The notes: a model not told the origin generated them from the sequence alone. 64,000 nt of DNA from Geosporobacter ferrireducens (GCF_001750685.1 NZ_CP017269.1:2645416-2709415); one strand, 5' to 3'; shown: positions 35,300 through 44,271, numbered from the stretch's first letter. Translations and numbers: made by a program.

Positions 35300-35482
35300 A
35301 TATTTAAGGATGCTGCACGTTCATATAATTTCTTTAAACTAGGAGAACCCACAGTCAATCAAGAATATGGGCGAGGTATCATTGTTGGTTTTGAAGATTA
35401 TATAAACTCACCGCATATGCCTATCATAAAATTTGAGAATGGAGTGACCATAAATCTCTTAACGAAACATAAGCACAGATAA
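35300..35482 (+). pseudogene. Decayed 3' end of a second HD-GYP-like gene
   Basis: The plus-strand frame reads FFKLGEPTVNQEYGRGIIVG, then FEDYINSPHMPIIKFENGVT, then INLLTKHKHR and TAA. This matches the last 50 residues of the intact protein at 26114-27328 (FFKVGEPTVTQEYGRGIIVG, FEDYMNAPHMPIVKFENGMT, VNLLTAYKKK) at most positions, and the DNA is also close. Weaker similarity extends up to about 35300 (IFKDAARSYN). No start codon or HD domain remains, so this is a truncated paralogue. Confidence 0.85.
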
Positions 35483-35592
35483 AAACCTATCTTGAGAGGA
35501 CAGAATGTAAAAAATATTAAATAATTAATTAAACCGCCGTTACTTATGATGTGCTTCACCCTATCGCTGTAACTGCGGTTTATGATATATTC

Positions 35593-35807
35593 CTAATCTA
35601 AACTGCCTATGTGCTTATTTATAAAAGAACGAATTTCTTCCAATGCTTGTGTAGCCTCTGGGAAAAGAGGACCCGTAGCAGGATTGTAGTAAATTCTTAA
35701 TTGAACCATCCTTTTGACCTTCGGTGATAATCCGGGCTAATACTTCATATAGAAATGTGTTTTCTTTTTTGATTATAGCTTTAGCCTCATCGGGAATAGC
35801 TTCTGAG
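35593..35807 (-). pseudogene. Frameshifted TetR-like C-terminal remnant
   Basis: Minus strand, after the MFS stop: one frame gives PDEAKAIIKKENTFLYEVLA then RIITEGQKDGSI, typical of the ligand domain of a TetR regulator. The reading then makes sense only in another frame, MVQLRIYYNPATGPLFPEAT then QALEEIRSFINKHIGSLD and a TAG stop. There is no HTH. The two parts probably belonged to one gene broken by an indel and an N-terminal deletion; the joining of the second part is inference. Confidence 0.5.
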
Positions 35808-37037
35808 TTAGTTTTGATTGGGCTTATTTTGGGGTTTTCCCGCTTCAACCAGATCCTTGCTGCCAATCAGGAAAAAACTTTGAATAAATAGTAGAAACCC
35901 AGTTCCTATTAACAGCCATTCGATTCGGATCATATCGGCTATTGGTCCAAATACCAGCATTCCCAAGGGCATCATGGAGCTTGATATCATTACTAAGACA
36001 CCGAATACCCTTCCTAGGAAATCCGCTTCAACTTTTTCCTGCAGCAGAACCGTTGAAGGAGTATTGAAAAGCGGCATGGAAATGCCCACAATCCCCATAA
36101 TTAATAGATAAATCCAAAAGACAGGCACAATGCCAAGGGCAATGGTACAAATACCAATGACAAAACTCGAAAATGTCATCGTATAAATCTTATTACTGAA
36201 ACCACCCCAAGAAGCGATGATCATACCCCCTAGCATCATCCCAAGAGAAAAGGTGATTTCTATGGCGGTTAGGCGCCATACATCGTCGCCAAAGCTTCTA
36301 GTGACCTGAAGTGGGGTTAAAAAAGCAACCGGAGCCGCTAGAAAAAAGAAAAAGGCACAGAATACAAAGAACTTTCTCACATAAGTATGGTCCCTTATAT
36401 AAACGATACCCTCACGCATATCTTTAAAATAACTGACTTGTTGCAAATTTTGCGCCTTGGCATGGGCTGGCATCTTCAGGAAAAAAAGCAGTACCCATAC
36501 CGCAATTGCAGCTGTAACTACGTCAATAAAAAAGATTGCTTCAATGGTTGCCATCATAAGAAGCGCCCCGCTAAGCATAGGCGAGGTCAGCATAACTATA
36601 GATTGGATACTTCCGTTGATACCATTGACCTTTGTCAGCTTATCCTCCGGCACTATTTGAGGAATAAATGCTCCAATAGCTGGCGTTTGAATACCAGAAC
36701 CAATTGCCCTGAAAGCAGACATAGTAAAAAGTAATCCCATGGAACCATAGCCTAGAAGAAATAAGATAGCCAGCAGTAGGGTTGTTACTGCAATAAATGA
36801 ATCCGACAACATGATAAGTATTTTCCGATTATATCGATCTGCCCAAACTCCTGCAAAAGGCGAAATGAAAAATGTCGGCAGAAAACCACAAATAATAGAA
36901 ATCGTCATCATGAGACCCGACTTGGTATTGAGCGTAATATACCACATAATTGCATACTGAACCAATGAAGAACCAAAAAGCGACAAGGTTTGGCTTAATA
37001 GAAACAAGAAGATGTTCTTTTTCCAATTATCTTTCAT
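35808..37037 (-). CDS. MFS efflux transporter (EntS/MefA-like)
   Basis: About 409 aa from the ATG after TTGGAGTGC; a 15-codon longer start has no better site. Twelve helices. WADRYNRKILIMLSD between helices 2 and 3 is the MFS signature loop (normally G-x-x-D-R-x-x-R-R). FLSQTLSLFGSSLVQYAIMW in helix 1 is typical of the macrolide or siderophore exporter branch. The downstream fragment of a TetR regulator may once have controlled it. Substrate unknown. Confidence 0.9.
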   Translation of the reverse strand: MKDNWKKNIFLFLLSQTLSLFGSSLVQYAIMWYITLNTKSGLMMTISIICGFLPTFFISPFAGVWADRYNRKILIMLSDSFIAVTTLLLAILFLLGYGSMGLLFTMSAFRAIGSGIQTPAIGAFIPQIVPEDKLTKVNGINGSIQSIVMLTSPMLSGALLMMATIEAIFFIDVVTAAIAVWVLLFFLKMPAHAKAQNLQQVSYFKDMREGIVYIRDHTYVRKFFVFCAFFFFLAAPVAFLTPLQVTRSFGDDVWRLTAIEITFSLGMMLGGMIIASWGGFSNKIYTMTFSSFVIGICTIALGIVPVFWIYLLIMGIVGISMPLFNTPSTVLLQEKVEADFLGRVFGVLVMISSSMMPLGMLVFGPIADMIRIEWLLIGTGFLLFIQSFFLIGSKDLVEAGKPQNKPNQN

Positions 37038-37130
37038 ATTTGAACTGCACTCCAATCTGGATGTATACTGTGATACCTGCACTGCAAGTCTACTGATTAA
37101 TGAAACATCTCTTTATCCTGTATTAGCTTA

Positions 37131-37814
37131 TCAATCATTTGTCGAATCGCCGTCCCCTGTGACTGGAATAGCATCCCCAAGGTAAGTCGGCTCTGGCTTT
37201 ATCATCGTATAAAAGAAATCTTTGACTCTTGCTAATACTTCTCGTACCTCTCTATATTCCTGACCGGCATACAAGCGTAGATCGGAAGCAACACCATTGG
37301 CTTCTATACCTAGTGCTCTTGCAATATATAGTGCGCGATACAAATGATATTCCTGGGTAACGATAATGATTTTCTTGGCCTGAAAGATATCTCTTGCACG
37401 ATACAGGCTTTCATAGGTAGAAAATCCTGCGTGATCCATAAAAACTTGTTTAGAGGGAATACCTGCATCCATAGCAAACTGTTTCATGACATTCACTTCA
37501 TCGTATTCTTTTCTCCCATGATCACCACTCATAATCAGCCGATCTGAAACACCTTTTTCATAGAGGCTGATGCTTTGAAGAAGTCGGTCCTCCAGCATGT
37601 GGCTTGGCTTCTCACCCCGAACCCCTGCGCCGAGTACAAGAATGCAATCCCAGTCTGTTTGAGCAGCTTCTTGTGTGGACAGTATTTGATCTTTAACAGA
37701 GCTTTTTACATAGCTATTGATACTAAACAGGGCAGTTAACCCAACAACTGTAAGGATCGATAAATAGATGAATATTTTCCATGCACACTTTAGTTTCTTC
37801 ATTCTTCGCTCCAT
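37131..37814 (-). CDS. YdcF/SanA-type DUF218 membrane protein
   Basis: 227 aa with one N-terminal helix (about 12-32). The DUF218 core begins at DCILVLGAGVRG, followed by MLEDRLLQSISLYEKG, LIMSGDHGRKEYDEV and ITQEYHLYRALYIARALG (VTQEYHLYRALYIA here). Related SanA proteins affect envelope permeability and vancomycin sensitivity at high temperature; chemistry unknown. ATG with GAGGAAGATTAA. It ends 93 bp before the MFS gene start; whether they share a transcript is unclear. Confidence 0.88.
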   Translation of the reverse strand: MERRMKKLKCAWKIFIYLSILTVVGLTALFSINSYVKSSVKDQILSTQEAAQTDWDCILVLGAGVRGEKPSHMLEDRLLQSISLYEKGVSDRLIMSGDHGRKEYDEVNVMKQFAMDAGIPSKQVFMDHAGFSTYESLYRARDIFQAKKIIIVTQEYHLYRALYIARALGIEANGVASDLRLYAGQEYREVREVLARVKDFFYTMIKPEPTYLGDAIPVTGDGDSTND

Positions 37815-37889
37815 TTAATCTTCCTCTTTTCGTATTTTTACAATCAGACAAAAGCTTGTCCTCTTCTTAAAACAAGTCTTAACGCCATG

Positions 37890-38237
37890 CTATTCTGAAT
37901 CACCGCGGTTCTTCATTTTGCTTCCCCAGTTGGCTAGTACTTTAAGAGCTAGAATTAGATTTTCTCCATTTTCTGTCAGTGAATACTCTACCCTAGGCGG
38001 CACTTCCATAAATTGCTTTCGGTTTATAATATCATATGATTCTAATTCTTTTAGTGTTTGCGTCAACATCATGTTGGTAATTCCATCAATACCCCTTTTT
38101 AATTCATTATATCGCATCGTTCCGTTTTTACTTAATATCCAAATTATTGGCAACCTCCACTTTCCCCTGATAAGGTTTAGTGCGAATGTTAACGGACAGT
38201 TGTCTAGAGGACCTTTATACAGTTCTTTGTCATTCAT
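37890..38237 (-). CDS. HxlR-family regulator
   Basis: 115 aa from the ATG after TTGGAGTGATAGT; an in-frame upstream extension lacks a ribosome site. HxlR signature: CPLTFALNLIRGKWRLPIIW (Cys near residue 14), MRYNELKRGIDGITNMMLTQ, then LKELESYDII and VPPRVEYSLTENG. Many HxlR proteins sense electrophiles or oxidants through that Cys. It is divergent to a GNAT gene, with two palindromes between them. Confidence 0.9.
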   Translation of the reverse strand: MNDKELYKGPLDNCPLTFALNLIRGKWRLPIIWILSKNGTMRYNELKRGIDGITNMMLTQTLKELESYDIINRKQFMEVPPRVEYSLTENGENLILALKVLANWGSKMKNRGDSE

Positions 38238-38308
38238 ACTATCACTCCAATACTTAGTTTTTACTTCCTTAAACAGAAAAAACTGCATACTTGTCATAAT
38301 AACCTTAA

Positions 38309-38342
38309 TTGATATAATCATATCAAAGCTGATTGATCAATC
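38309..38342. promoter_or_regulatory. Two palindromes between hxlR and GNAT genes
   Basis: TTGATAT-AATC-ATATCAA (38309-38326) and GATTGATCAATC (38331-38342, perfect). They lie 40-55 bp upstream of the GNAT gene and 70-105 bp upstream of the HxlR start. Likely targets of the HxlR regulator, by position. Confidence 0.45.
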
Positions 38343-38382
38343 AAATATATTTTTTTAATCTTTTGTAGAAAGGAAGATTCAT

Positions 38383-38925
38383 ATGAGTATACATTATGAG
38401 GTTATTTCTGATGAAAGTATATTTTGTATTAAGGATTTATGTAATGAATTGATGGCTTATCAAAAATCTAAAGCCCATATCCATCCTGAATGGTTTGACA
38501 ATATGTGTTTTGAAACGAGAATGCTTCCATCGATCAAGAGTGCTCAGGCCAACCTAATAATCATCGCTAAAGATGACAATGAAATTGTTGGATATGCCTA
38601 TAGCAATATTTGTCCCAAGGAAACCTATTCCGGCGGATTTGCTACGCTTAAACCTGTCAATTTCTTTGACTTTGATTCTGTTAAAGGGGATGATGTCGGT
38701 TGTCTCTCTCAGTTTTATATAAAAGAGGGTTATCGTAAAACTGGCATAGGTTCCGTTTTGTTCGAAAAGTCTATGGACTGGCTAAAATCATTTAAATTCA
38801 TAAATGATTTGTTCATCTTTGTATCAAACGGGAATGGGGATGCATTGAAATTCTATCAAAGTAAAGGTTTTAAAACAAGTCACCAGATACTCAATGGGTT
38901 TATTACAGTGTTAAGAAATACTTAG
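38383..38925 (+). CDS. GNAT-family N-acetyltransferase
   Basis: 180 aa. Acetyl-CoA-binding motif A region: CLSQFYIKEGYRKTGIGSVL (about 105-124), with the R/Q-x-x-G-x-G/A pattern as RKTGIG. FVSNGNGDALKFYQSKGFK near 148-166 is motif B. It is divergent from the HxlR regulator and likely controlled by it. Ribosome site AAAGGAAG. Substrate unknown (amine of a drug, amino acid or protein). Confidence 0.88.
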   Translation: MSIHYEVISDESIFCIKDLCNELMAYQKSKAHIHPEWFDNMCFETRMLPSIKSAQANLIIIAKDDNEIVGYAYSNICPKETYSGGFATLKPVNFFDFDSVKGDDVGCLSQFYIKEGYRKTGIGSVLFEKSMDWLKSFKFINDLFIFVSNGNGDALKFYQSKGFKTSHQILNGFITVLRNT

Positions 38926-38973
38926 CAGATAAAATAATTAGCTACAAAAGTCTACCCGCTTATCCTAAAAAGT

Positions 38974-39021
38974 AAGAACCCTGTTCTCCTAAAATACTAA
39001 GGAAAAACTGGGTTCTTTTTA
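38974..39021. terminator. Terminator after the GNAT gene
   Basis: AAGAACCC (38974-38981) pairs with GGGTTCTT (39010-39017), followed by T5. Confidence 0.8.
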
Positions 39022-39045
39022 TACTGTATCTGAGTAAAATCTAAC

Positions 39046-39138
39046 TGGCGGAGAGAGAGGGATTTGAACCCTCGGTACGGGGTTTGCCCGTACAACGGTT
39101 TTCGAGACCGTCACCATCGGCCACTCGGACATCTCTCC
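39046..39138 (-). tRNA. tRNA-Ser (anticodon CGA)
   Basis: Read on the minus strand: acceptor GGAGAGA pairs with TCTCTCC, discriminator G and encoded CCA (39046-39048). Anticodon stem ACGGT/ACCGT with loop CTCGAAA gives anticodon CGA, reading UCG serine codons. A long variable arm (TTGTACGGG...CCCGTAC) and T loop GGTTCAAATCC complete a type II serine tRNA of 93 nt. Confidence 0.97.
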
Positions 39139-39145
39139 GTAATAT

Positions 39146-39598
39146 CTACTTTCTTTTTCGCAGCTCCCGAAAAAATGATTTCATCATTTCACTACATGCT
39201 TCTTCCAATACACCGCTGACAACCTCTGTCTGGTGATTGAACCGCTCATCCTCTGGAATGTTGAGCAGCGATCCGGCAGCCCCTGCCTTAGGGTCCATAG
39301 CGCCCACAATCAATCGATCGATCCGGGCCATTAGAATAGCTCCTGCACACATAGGACAAGGCTCTATGGTCACGTAGAGGTCACAACCATGTAATCTCCA
39401 TCCGCCTAAAACCCTTGCTGCCTCACGAATCGCTATAATCTCAGCATGGGCAGTAGGATCTTTAGAGGTTTCCCGTAAGTTATAACCCCTTGCAATGATT
39501 TCCCCATCTTTTACAACGACTGCGCCAATGGGCACCTCTTTCAGTTCCATGGCTTTCGCGGCTTCTTTTAGTGCTTCCTGCATAAAAAATTCATCCAC
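39146..39598 (-). CDS. tadA: tRNA-specific adenosine deaminase TadA
   Basis: Deaminates A34 to inosine in tRNA-Arg(ACG). 150 aa from the GTG that follows GGAGG by 7 nt; upstream in-frame codons lack a ribosome site. Zinc site: HAEIIAIREA (His-Ala-Glu, catalytic Glu) and EPCPMCAGAIL (Pro-Cys-x2-Cys). VPIGAVVVKDGEIIARGYN precedes it. It ends 7 bp before the tRNA-Ser gene and lies downstream of the HPr gene. Confidence 0.95.
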   Translation of the reverse strand: MDEFFMQEALKEAAKAMELKEVPIGAVVVKDGEIIARGYNLRETSKDPTAHAEIIAIREAARVLGGWRLHGCDLYVTIEPCPMCAGAILMARIDRLIVGAMDPKAGAAGSLLNIPEDERFNHQTEVVSGVLEEACSEMMKSFFRELRKRK

Positions 39599-39708
39599 AG
39601 AGTTGCCTCCTACAAAAGGGGTAATACATCTAGCCAGAATTATATCATAAAAACGATGTCTTAACAACGGCTTACATCTTCCAATAATGCGCAAAGAGGC
39701 AGCGCTTC

Positions 39709-39975
39709 TTATGCTTCACCAAATTTAGATTCTAAAAGCCTAACCAATCCTTCCACTGCTTCTTTTTCGTCAGGACCTTCAGCTGATATGGTGATCCTAT
39801 CTCCTTCAACGGCTCCCATACTTAAAATTCCAATGATGCTTTTACTATCATATTCTTTACCATTCTTTATAACTTTAATTATCGAATCATATTTTCCTGC
39901 TTCTTTTACAAACAAGCTGGCTGGTCTTGCATGCAATCCCGACTTATTGCTGATGATTACTTCTGCCTTATACAT
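39709..39975 (-). CDS. HPr-like phosphocarrier protein
   Basis: 88 aa, the standard length. Start at the ATG after GGAGGAAAACA. Active His15 in SGLHARPASLFV and regulatory Ser46 in DSKSIIGILSMG are both present, so it can take phosphate from EI and be phosphorylated by HPr kinase; it is not a Crh-type protein lacking His15. No ptsI gene is adjacent. It sits after nagB at the end of the yhf-like cluster, which also encodes a PRD protein, so it may link this pathway to PTS signalling. It may instead be the cell's general HPr. Confidence 0.92.
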   Translation of the reverse strand: MYKAEVIISNKSGLHARPASLFVKEAGKYDSIIKVIKNGKEYDSKSIIGILSMGAVEGDRITISAEGPDEKEAVEGLVRLLESKFGEA

Positions 39976-40020
39976 TGTTTTCCTCCTCCTATGCACTTTG
40001 AATTTAAATTATATTTTCTC

Positions 40021-40746
40021 CTATAATTGATCATTTATTTCTTTATCTATTACGATGGTTACCTGTGGATGAATCTGTAATATAGAAGCCGGTACTTTCG
40101 TACTGCATTTTCCGTCTATAATCTTAGATATAATCTTTGCTTTATTTTCTCCACATGCTAACAAAAGAATTTTCTTTGCCTTCATGATGGAGCCGATCCC
40201 CATGGTAACCGCTTGCTTAGGAACCTCTTCTACCGAATGAAAGAATCTGCTGTTTGCCTTAATTGTATTCTCTGCCAAATCAACCAAATGGGTTCCAATC
40301 AATAGTTCTTCGCTGGGTTCATTAAATCCAATGTGTCCATTGGCCCCTATCCCTAGCAGTTGAAGATCTATTCCTCCTTTTTCTTCAATCAGCTCGTCAT
40401 ATCTCTTGCATTCCTCGAGAATATCCGCTGCGATGCCATTCGGTATATAGGTATTTTTCAGTTGAATATTCACATGATTAAACAAATTTCTTCTCATGAA
40501 ATAAGCATAGCTCTGTTCATGGTTTGGGGCTAATCCATAATATTCATCCAAATTAAAGGTTGTAATCGAAGAAAAATCCAAGCCCTCCTCCTTATGCATA
40601 CACACTAATTTCCTATAGGTACCTAAGGGCGTACTCCCTGTAGCTAATCCCAATACAGCATTTGGGTTCGTTTTTACCTCTCGTGCAATGATAGATGCTC
40701 CTTGTTCGCTCAATTCTTCATAATTTTTTACTACAATGATGTTCAT
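40021..40746 (-). CDS. nagB: Glucosamine-6-phosphate deaminase
   Basis: Converts glucosamine-6-phosphate to fructose-6-phosphate and ammonia. 241 aa, the short Firmicute form without the allosteric C-terminus of E. coli NagB. LGLATGSTPLGTY (phosphate loop), FNLDEYYGLAPNHEQSY (catalytic Asp), and GIGANGHIGFNEP (ring-opening His) are intact. It overlaps the yhfW-like gene by 4 bp, so it is translationally coupled to the yhf cluster. That coupling suggests the cluster yields an amino-sugar phosphate. The E. coli yhf operon has no such gene. Confidence 0.95.
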   Translation of the reverse strand: MNIIVVKNYEELSEQGASIIAREVKTNPNAVLGLATGSTPLGTYRKLVCMHKEEGLDFSSITTFNLDEYYGLAPNHEQSYAYFMRRNLFNHVNIQLKNTYIPNGIAADILEECKRYDELIEEKGGIDLQLLGIGANGHIGFNEPSEELLIGTHLVDLAENTIKANSRFFHSVEEVPKQAVTMGIGSIMKAKKILLLACGENKAKIISKIIDGKCSTKVPASILQIHPQVTIVIDKEINDQL

Positions 40747-41963
40747 ACGAAATGATCCCCCTTTATCAGGCTGTAGAAGCTGCGTCCGTTTTGTGGGTAT
40801 CTGACATCAAAGTATTCAGCAATGGTAGCTGCTATATCCGATAGGGTTTCCCTTTCTCCCAGGGGTTTACTGTCTAATGCTTTTCCATATGCAAGCAAAA
40901 ATGTCTTTTCTCTTGTATGCTGACTATGTCCGATGGTAGGATCATTCCCATGATCCGCACTGATTATAAGCAAATCATCCTTTTCCATTTTTTCTATGAT
41001 CATTTCCAAATATTTATCTACAATCATTAGCTTTTCCGAATATCTTGAAACATCTTCCGCATGGCCTGCCAAATCCGTTTCCTGAACAGTAGCAGCAATA
41101 AGTCCTTCATTCATTCTATCTACAGTGTTTATGATTTCTTTCATGACCTTCTCTGTATCAATGGCAACCACTTTTGTTGCACCTTCACATTGAATAATAT
41201 CCTGCATTTTTCCAATCAGTGCAACCTCTTTTCCCGCTTTTTTTAATATACTGGGAATCTGCTTTTCAGGATCTACCCCATATCCTAAATGCCGTACCTG
41301 GTATCCGCTTTTATATACGCCTGATTTGGGTGAATTAACGCCTACCAATCCATCCCCTCGTCTTTCTATGCTGTTTATAAGCGTTTCTACGCTAAGCTCT
41401 TTTCCCCCTAAAGCAATCACACGGTTTACCTGAACATTGTTTCTCACCATATTCCCTATTTTTAGAACTTCATCGAAGGATATGGCATCCAATGGGGCCG
41501 TTATATTATAAATTTGCCCGTAATCAGTTTCTATATTATCCGCCACGATAACCAATTCATTGACGAATAGATAAGGTTTATCCCTATCTGGTACTGCAAC
41601 CACATAACCCTGTTCCTCAAGGGCCCGTTTTACAGTCATCATGGAATTTTTAAAGGGTTCCATGAGGGGTTTCATCGGTTTGGTACCCATTATTTCCTGG
41701 TGTCCCGCATAACTGTCTGCTCCATAGTGCTGCAAATTTAAAACGCCATAGCTGGCTATACTTGTATTCCCATTTAATCTGGGGTGCTTCACAATCTTAT
41801 TGATGCCTAATCTGCTTAAATTAGGTATGCTTATATTTTCTGCTTTATCCAATATATGATAAAAGGTATTGGCTCCTTGATCCTGAGGGCGGATCCTGAC
41901 GACATCTTCCATGTGTCCGACACCCAGGCTATCGATTATCAATACAATCGCTCGTTTTTTCAT
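40743..41963 (-). CDS. yhfW: YhfW-like phosphopentomutase-family protein
   Basis: 406 aa, alkaline-phosphatase superfamily, DeoB-like. Metal ligands: VLIIDSLGVGHM (Asp near 10), ISADHGNDPTIGHSQHTREK (Asp, His and the second metal site near 337-356), and a cap domain between. The nucleophile region is HQEIMGTKPM, where DeoB has a Thr in a similar stretch. It probably isomerises a sugar phosphate by intermolecular phosphate transfer. Twelve bp separate it from the yhfX-like gene upstream, and nagB overlaps its end. Substrate unknown. Confidence 0.85.
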   Translation of the reverse strand: MKKRAIVLIIDSLGVGHMEDVVRIRPQDQGANTFYHILDKAENISIPNLSRLGINKIVKHPRLNGNTSIASYGVLNLQHYGADSYAGHQEIMGTKPMKPLMEPFKNSMMTVKRALEEQGYVVAVPDRDKPYLFVNELVIVADNIETDYGQIYNITAPLDAISFDEVLKIGNMVRNNVQVNRVIALGGKELSVETLINSIERRGDGLVGVNSPKSGVYKSGYQVRHLGYGVDPEKQIPSILKKAGKEVALIGKMQDIIQCEGATKVVAIDTEKVMKEIINTVDRMNEGLIAATVQETDLAGHAEDVSRYSEKLMIVDKYLEMIIEKMEKDDLLIISADHGNDPTIGHSQHTREKTFLLAYGKALDSKPLGERETLSDIAATIAEYFDVRYPQNGRSFYSLIKGDHFV

Positions 41964-41975
41964 CGTATCACAACC

Positions 41976-43151
41976 TTATCTAAGTTTCTTACCCAGACTA
42001 TCATAGACCCCAATAATTTCAGGATGATTGCTTTGTATTCCTTTTACCAAAACGACTTCACTCCTGGTTACAAAAATCTGCGTGCGAAATGCATAAATTA
42101 CTGTGTCTCCAATATGAACCGCTCTTTCTCCTAATTTTAATATTCCATAGTAGTCTATGGCCTCAGGAGAAATCTCTTCAGCTTCCAGGATATTCTGCCT
42201 CATATTTTCAAAATCCCTGCCAACCATAGCCTTCTTTACACGGGATCTTCTATAGTACCCGCCCCCATATACATAGGCCTTATCTTCAAAACAATGAGAT
42301 ATTTCGCTTACATACACCATTGCAGGCTTCTCTTCAACTATCTCATTTTCATGGATTGGCGTCGTTCCCGTAAGCGCATGTCCCGGCTCCCCATGGGTTG
42401 CACCTAGTTTCGCTAGCAAAGGGAAAGAAGCTACTGCATTGGCACTTGGCGTATTGATTTGTTTGATTTCTATACCCAATTCCTCTTTTAGTTTTTTCAC
42501 GCTTCGAATGACGGTATATACATTTTCTGTTTCTTTAATCTTCCCTTTCTCCGAATCATATAAAAAGCAAGGAAAGGCTGTAACCCCTGTAATGGTAACC
42601 CCCTGCAATTTTTTTATTTCTTTCGCCTTTTCTATCAGCTCTTCTTCCTTAAATCCCCCTACCTGCCCTTCACAGACCAGATCATTAGGACCTACAACCT
42701 TTAATAAAATATCCTGCCGCATTTCTAATCTTAAGGCTTCCTCCGAAATCTCCCGTGCCTTTTCCACCGAAAATACTGTGATCACTTCCGGTTTATAAGA
42801 TAAAACTTCTCGTATCATTCCAAAAGGAATTTGAACCAAATGTCCCACGTGTCCTAACTTTATTCCCGCCCTGCCAAGCTCTATAGCTTCCCATGGATCT
42901 ACCGCAACAGCCTTGGCTATCCCACTTTCTGCAATAATCTTTGCTATTTCCGCATTTCTTCCGATCTGCTTGGTCATCATATAGAGGGTTATATTATGCT
43001 TTTTAGCAGCCTGCGATAATTTCTGGGCATTGCTCTTTATTTCATCTATATCTAATACATAGGAATTCGGGTTGATTAAACCTTCCCTATGAAATTTAAT
43101 TGCAGTTTCTATCAATTTAGGATTTCTTTTTATCGTCATATCCAAAAACAT
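41976..43151 (-). CDS. yhfX: YhfX-like PLP protein (alanine racemase N-terminal fold)
   Basis: 391 aa, fold-type III PLP enzyme. The PLP lysine is expected in LYMMTKQIGRN (about residue 58). IAKAVAVDPWEAIELGRAGIK and LGHVGHLVQIPF continue the TIM barrel. TPSANAVASFPLLAKLGATH and GEPGHALTGTTP are characteristic of the YhfX group. The C-terminal beta domain seen in true alanine racemases appears replaced by a different one (VHIGDTVIYAFRTQIFVTRS). It follows yhfS with no gap. Reaction unknown; racemisation or decarboxylation of an amino acid is possible. Confidence 0.88.
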   Translation of the reverse strand: MFLDMTIKRNPKLIETAIKFHREGLINPNSYVLDIDEIKSNAQKLSQAAKKHNITLYMMTKQIGRNAEIAKIIAESGIAKAVAVDPWEAIELGRAGIKLGHVGHLVQIPFGMIREVLSYKPEVITVFSVEKAREISEEALRLEMRQDILLKVVGPNDLVCEGQVGGFKEEELIEKAKEIKKLQGVTITGVTAFPCFLYDSEKGKIKETENVYTVIRSVKKLKEELGIEIKQINTPSANAVASFPLLAKLGATHGEPGHALTGTTPIHENEIVEEKPAMVYVSEISHCFEDKAYVYGGGYYRRSRVKKAMVGRDFENMRQNILEAEEISPEAIDYYGILKLGERAVHIGDTVIYAFRTQIFVTRSEVVLVKGIQSNHPEIIGVYDSLGKKLR

Positions 43152-44261
43152 TTACTTTTCTCCTTCCTCTAAGGCCTGATCCATGGATGCCTTTAATATT
43201 CGAAGGACTGTATCTGCTCCGGCTCTCATTGGATTTATCCGTATCATAGAATCAGCCAATCCAGGATCTGATTTTAAAAATGTTCCAGATACCTTATAAA
43301 ACATGGCAGCAACCTCATATCTGGATTCTGCACCTATTGGATAGGGCGCTGCACCCAGTTTGGCGCTAATTTCTAAAACCTTCTTTGCGATAGGTTCTTC
43401 AAGTTCAACTAAAACCACTCTAGATTGTGCATTTGCTATAAAAGCTGATTGAATGCCTTTTATCTCACCGGAATTTAATCGATTGATTATTTTGTTTCCT
43501 TCTTCCGCCTGAACAGCAAAAGATACAGGTGTATACACCAACGACCGTAAAGCATCCATTGCCTCATGGCCTTGAACTTGACTGCCCCCTGAATAATTCA
43601 TCTTTCTAATTTTGTCTATCATTTGTTTTTTACCAACGACACAGCCAATGCCTTCCGGGCCCAGCAGTTTAAATAAAGAAAAGGCACTGGCATCTGCGCC
43701 AAGCTGTACCCCTATTTTTTCTGCTTTCATTACAACATAGTTATCATCAATCAATAGGGTTGTGTTACAGTTTATTTCCTTAATTATGCTTACTACCTGG
43801 CCCAGGTCATAGCTGTCATCCAGTTTTTGTCTGGAATGCTGAATAAGCACAAAGGATACTGATGAAAGGACTTCACGGTCTTTATAAGACAGCTCATTAA
43901 AATTAATAAAAACAGGTTCTAACCCCATTGATTCTATAATTACTTTTGTGGTTGGATATATGGGTGCTTCGTGCAGCAGTATTTTTTGGTTAGGCTTTAA
44001 TTCCGCATTCATAACACTTCTGATGGCACCTGTTCCTGCTCCCCGAACCAGCACTGCATCCTCCGCCTCAAAAAATTGAGCCAGCACTTCCTCAACCTTC
44101 TTGGTATACCTTGGCTGTCCAATACCCGGCACCACACCATAATCTCCACCATTGAAGAATTCATATCCATCAAAGTGTTGATGTATAATATCTACCAATT
44201 TAAATTGCATCTCTTTCGCTTTTTCTAAGTCCATGGTCGCGATCGGATATGTCCTCATCAA
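43152..44261 (-). CDS. yhfS: YhfS-like PLP-dependent aminotransferase-fold protein
   Basis: 369 aa, fold-type I PLP enzyme of the cystathionine gamma-synthase/aminotransferase type. DNYVVMKAEKIG carries the cofactor Asp and ASAFSLFKLLGPEGIGCVVG the probable PLP lysine (FSLFK-LLGPEG). N-terminal GDYGVVPGIGQPRYTKKVEE and RGAGTGAIRSVMNA match the YhfS group. Starts 10 bp after the php-like gene and abuts yhfX. Substrate unknown; two PLP enzymes side by side suggest successive steps on an amino compound. Confidence 0.88.
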   Translation of the reverse strand: MMRTYPIATMDLEKAKEMQFKLVDIIHQHFDGYEFFNGGDYGVVPGIGQPRYTKKVEEVLAQFFEAEDAVLVRGAGTGAIRSVMNAELKPNQKILLHEAPIYPTTKVIIESMGLEPVFINFNELSYKDREVLSSVSFVLIQHSRQKLDDSYDLGQVVSIIKEINCNTTLLIDDNYVVMKAEKIGVQLGADASAFSLFKLLGPEGIGCVVGKKQMIDKIRKMNYSGGSQVQGHEAMDALRSLVYTPVSFAVQAEEGNKIINRLNSGEIKGIQSAFIANAQSRVVLVELEEPIAKKVLEISAKLGAAPYPIGAESRYEVAAMFYKVSGTFLKSDPGLADSMIRINPMRAGADTVLRILKASMDQALEEGEK

Positions 44262-44271
44262 TATACGCCCC

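Noticed and set aside
39709-39975. Crh-type regulatory protein instead of HPr
   Set aside because: Crh lacks the active His15; here SGLHARPA retains it, so a phosphocarrier is the better call.
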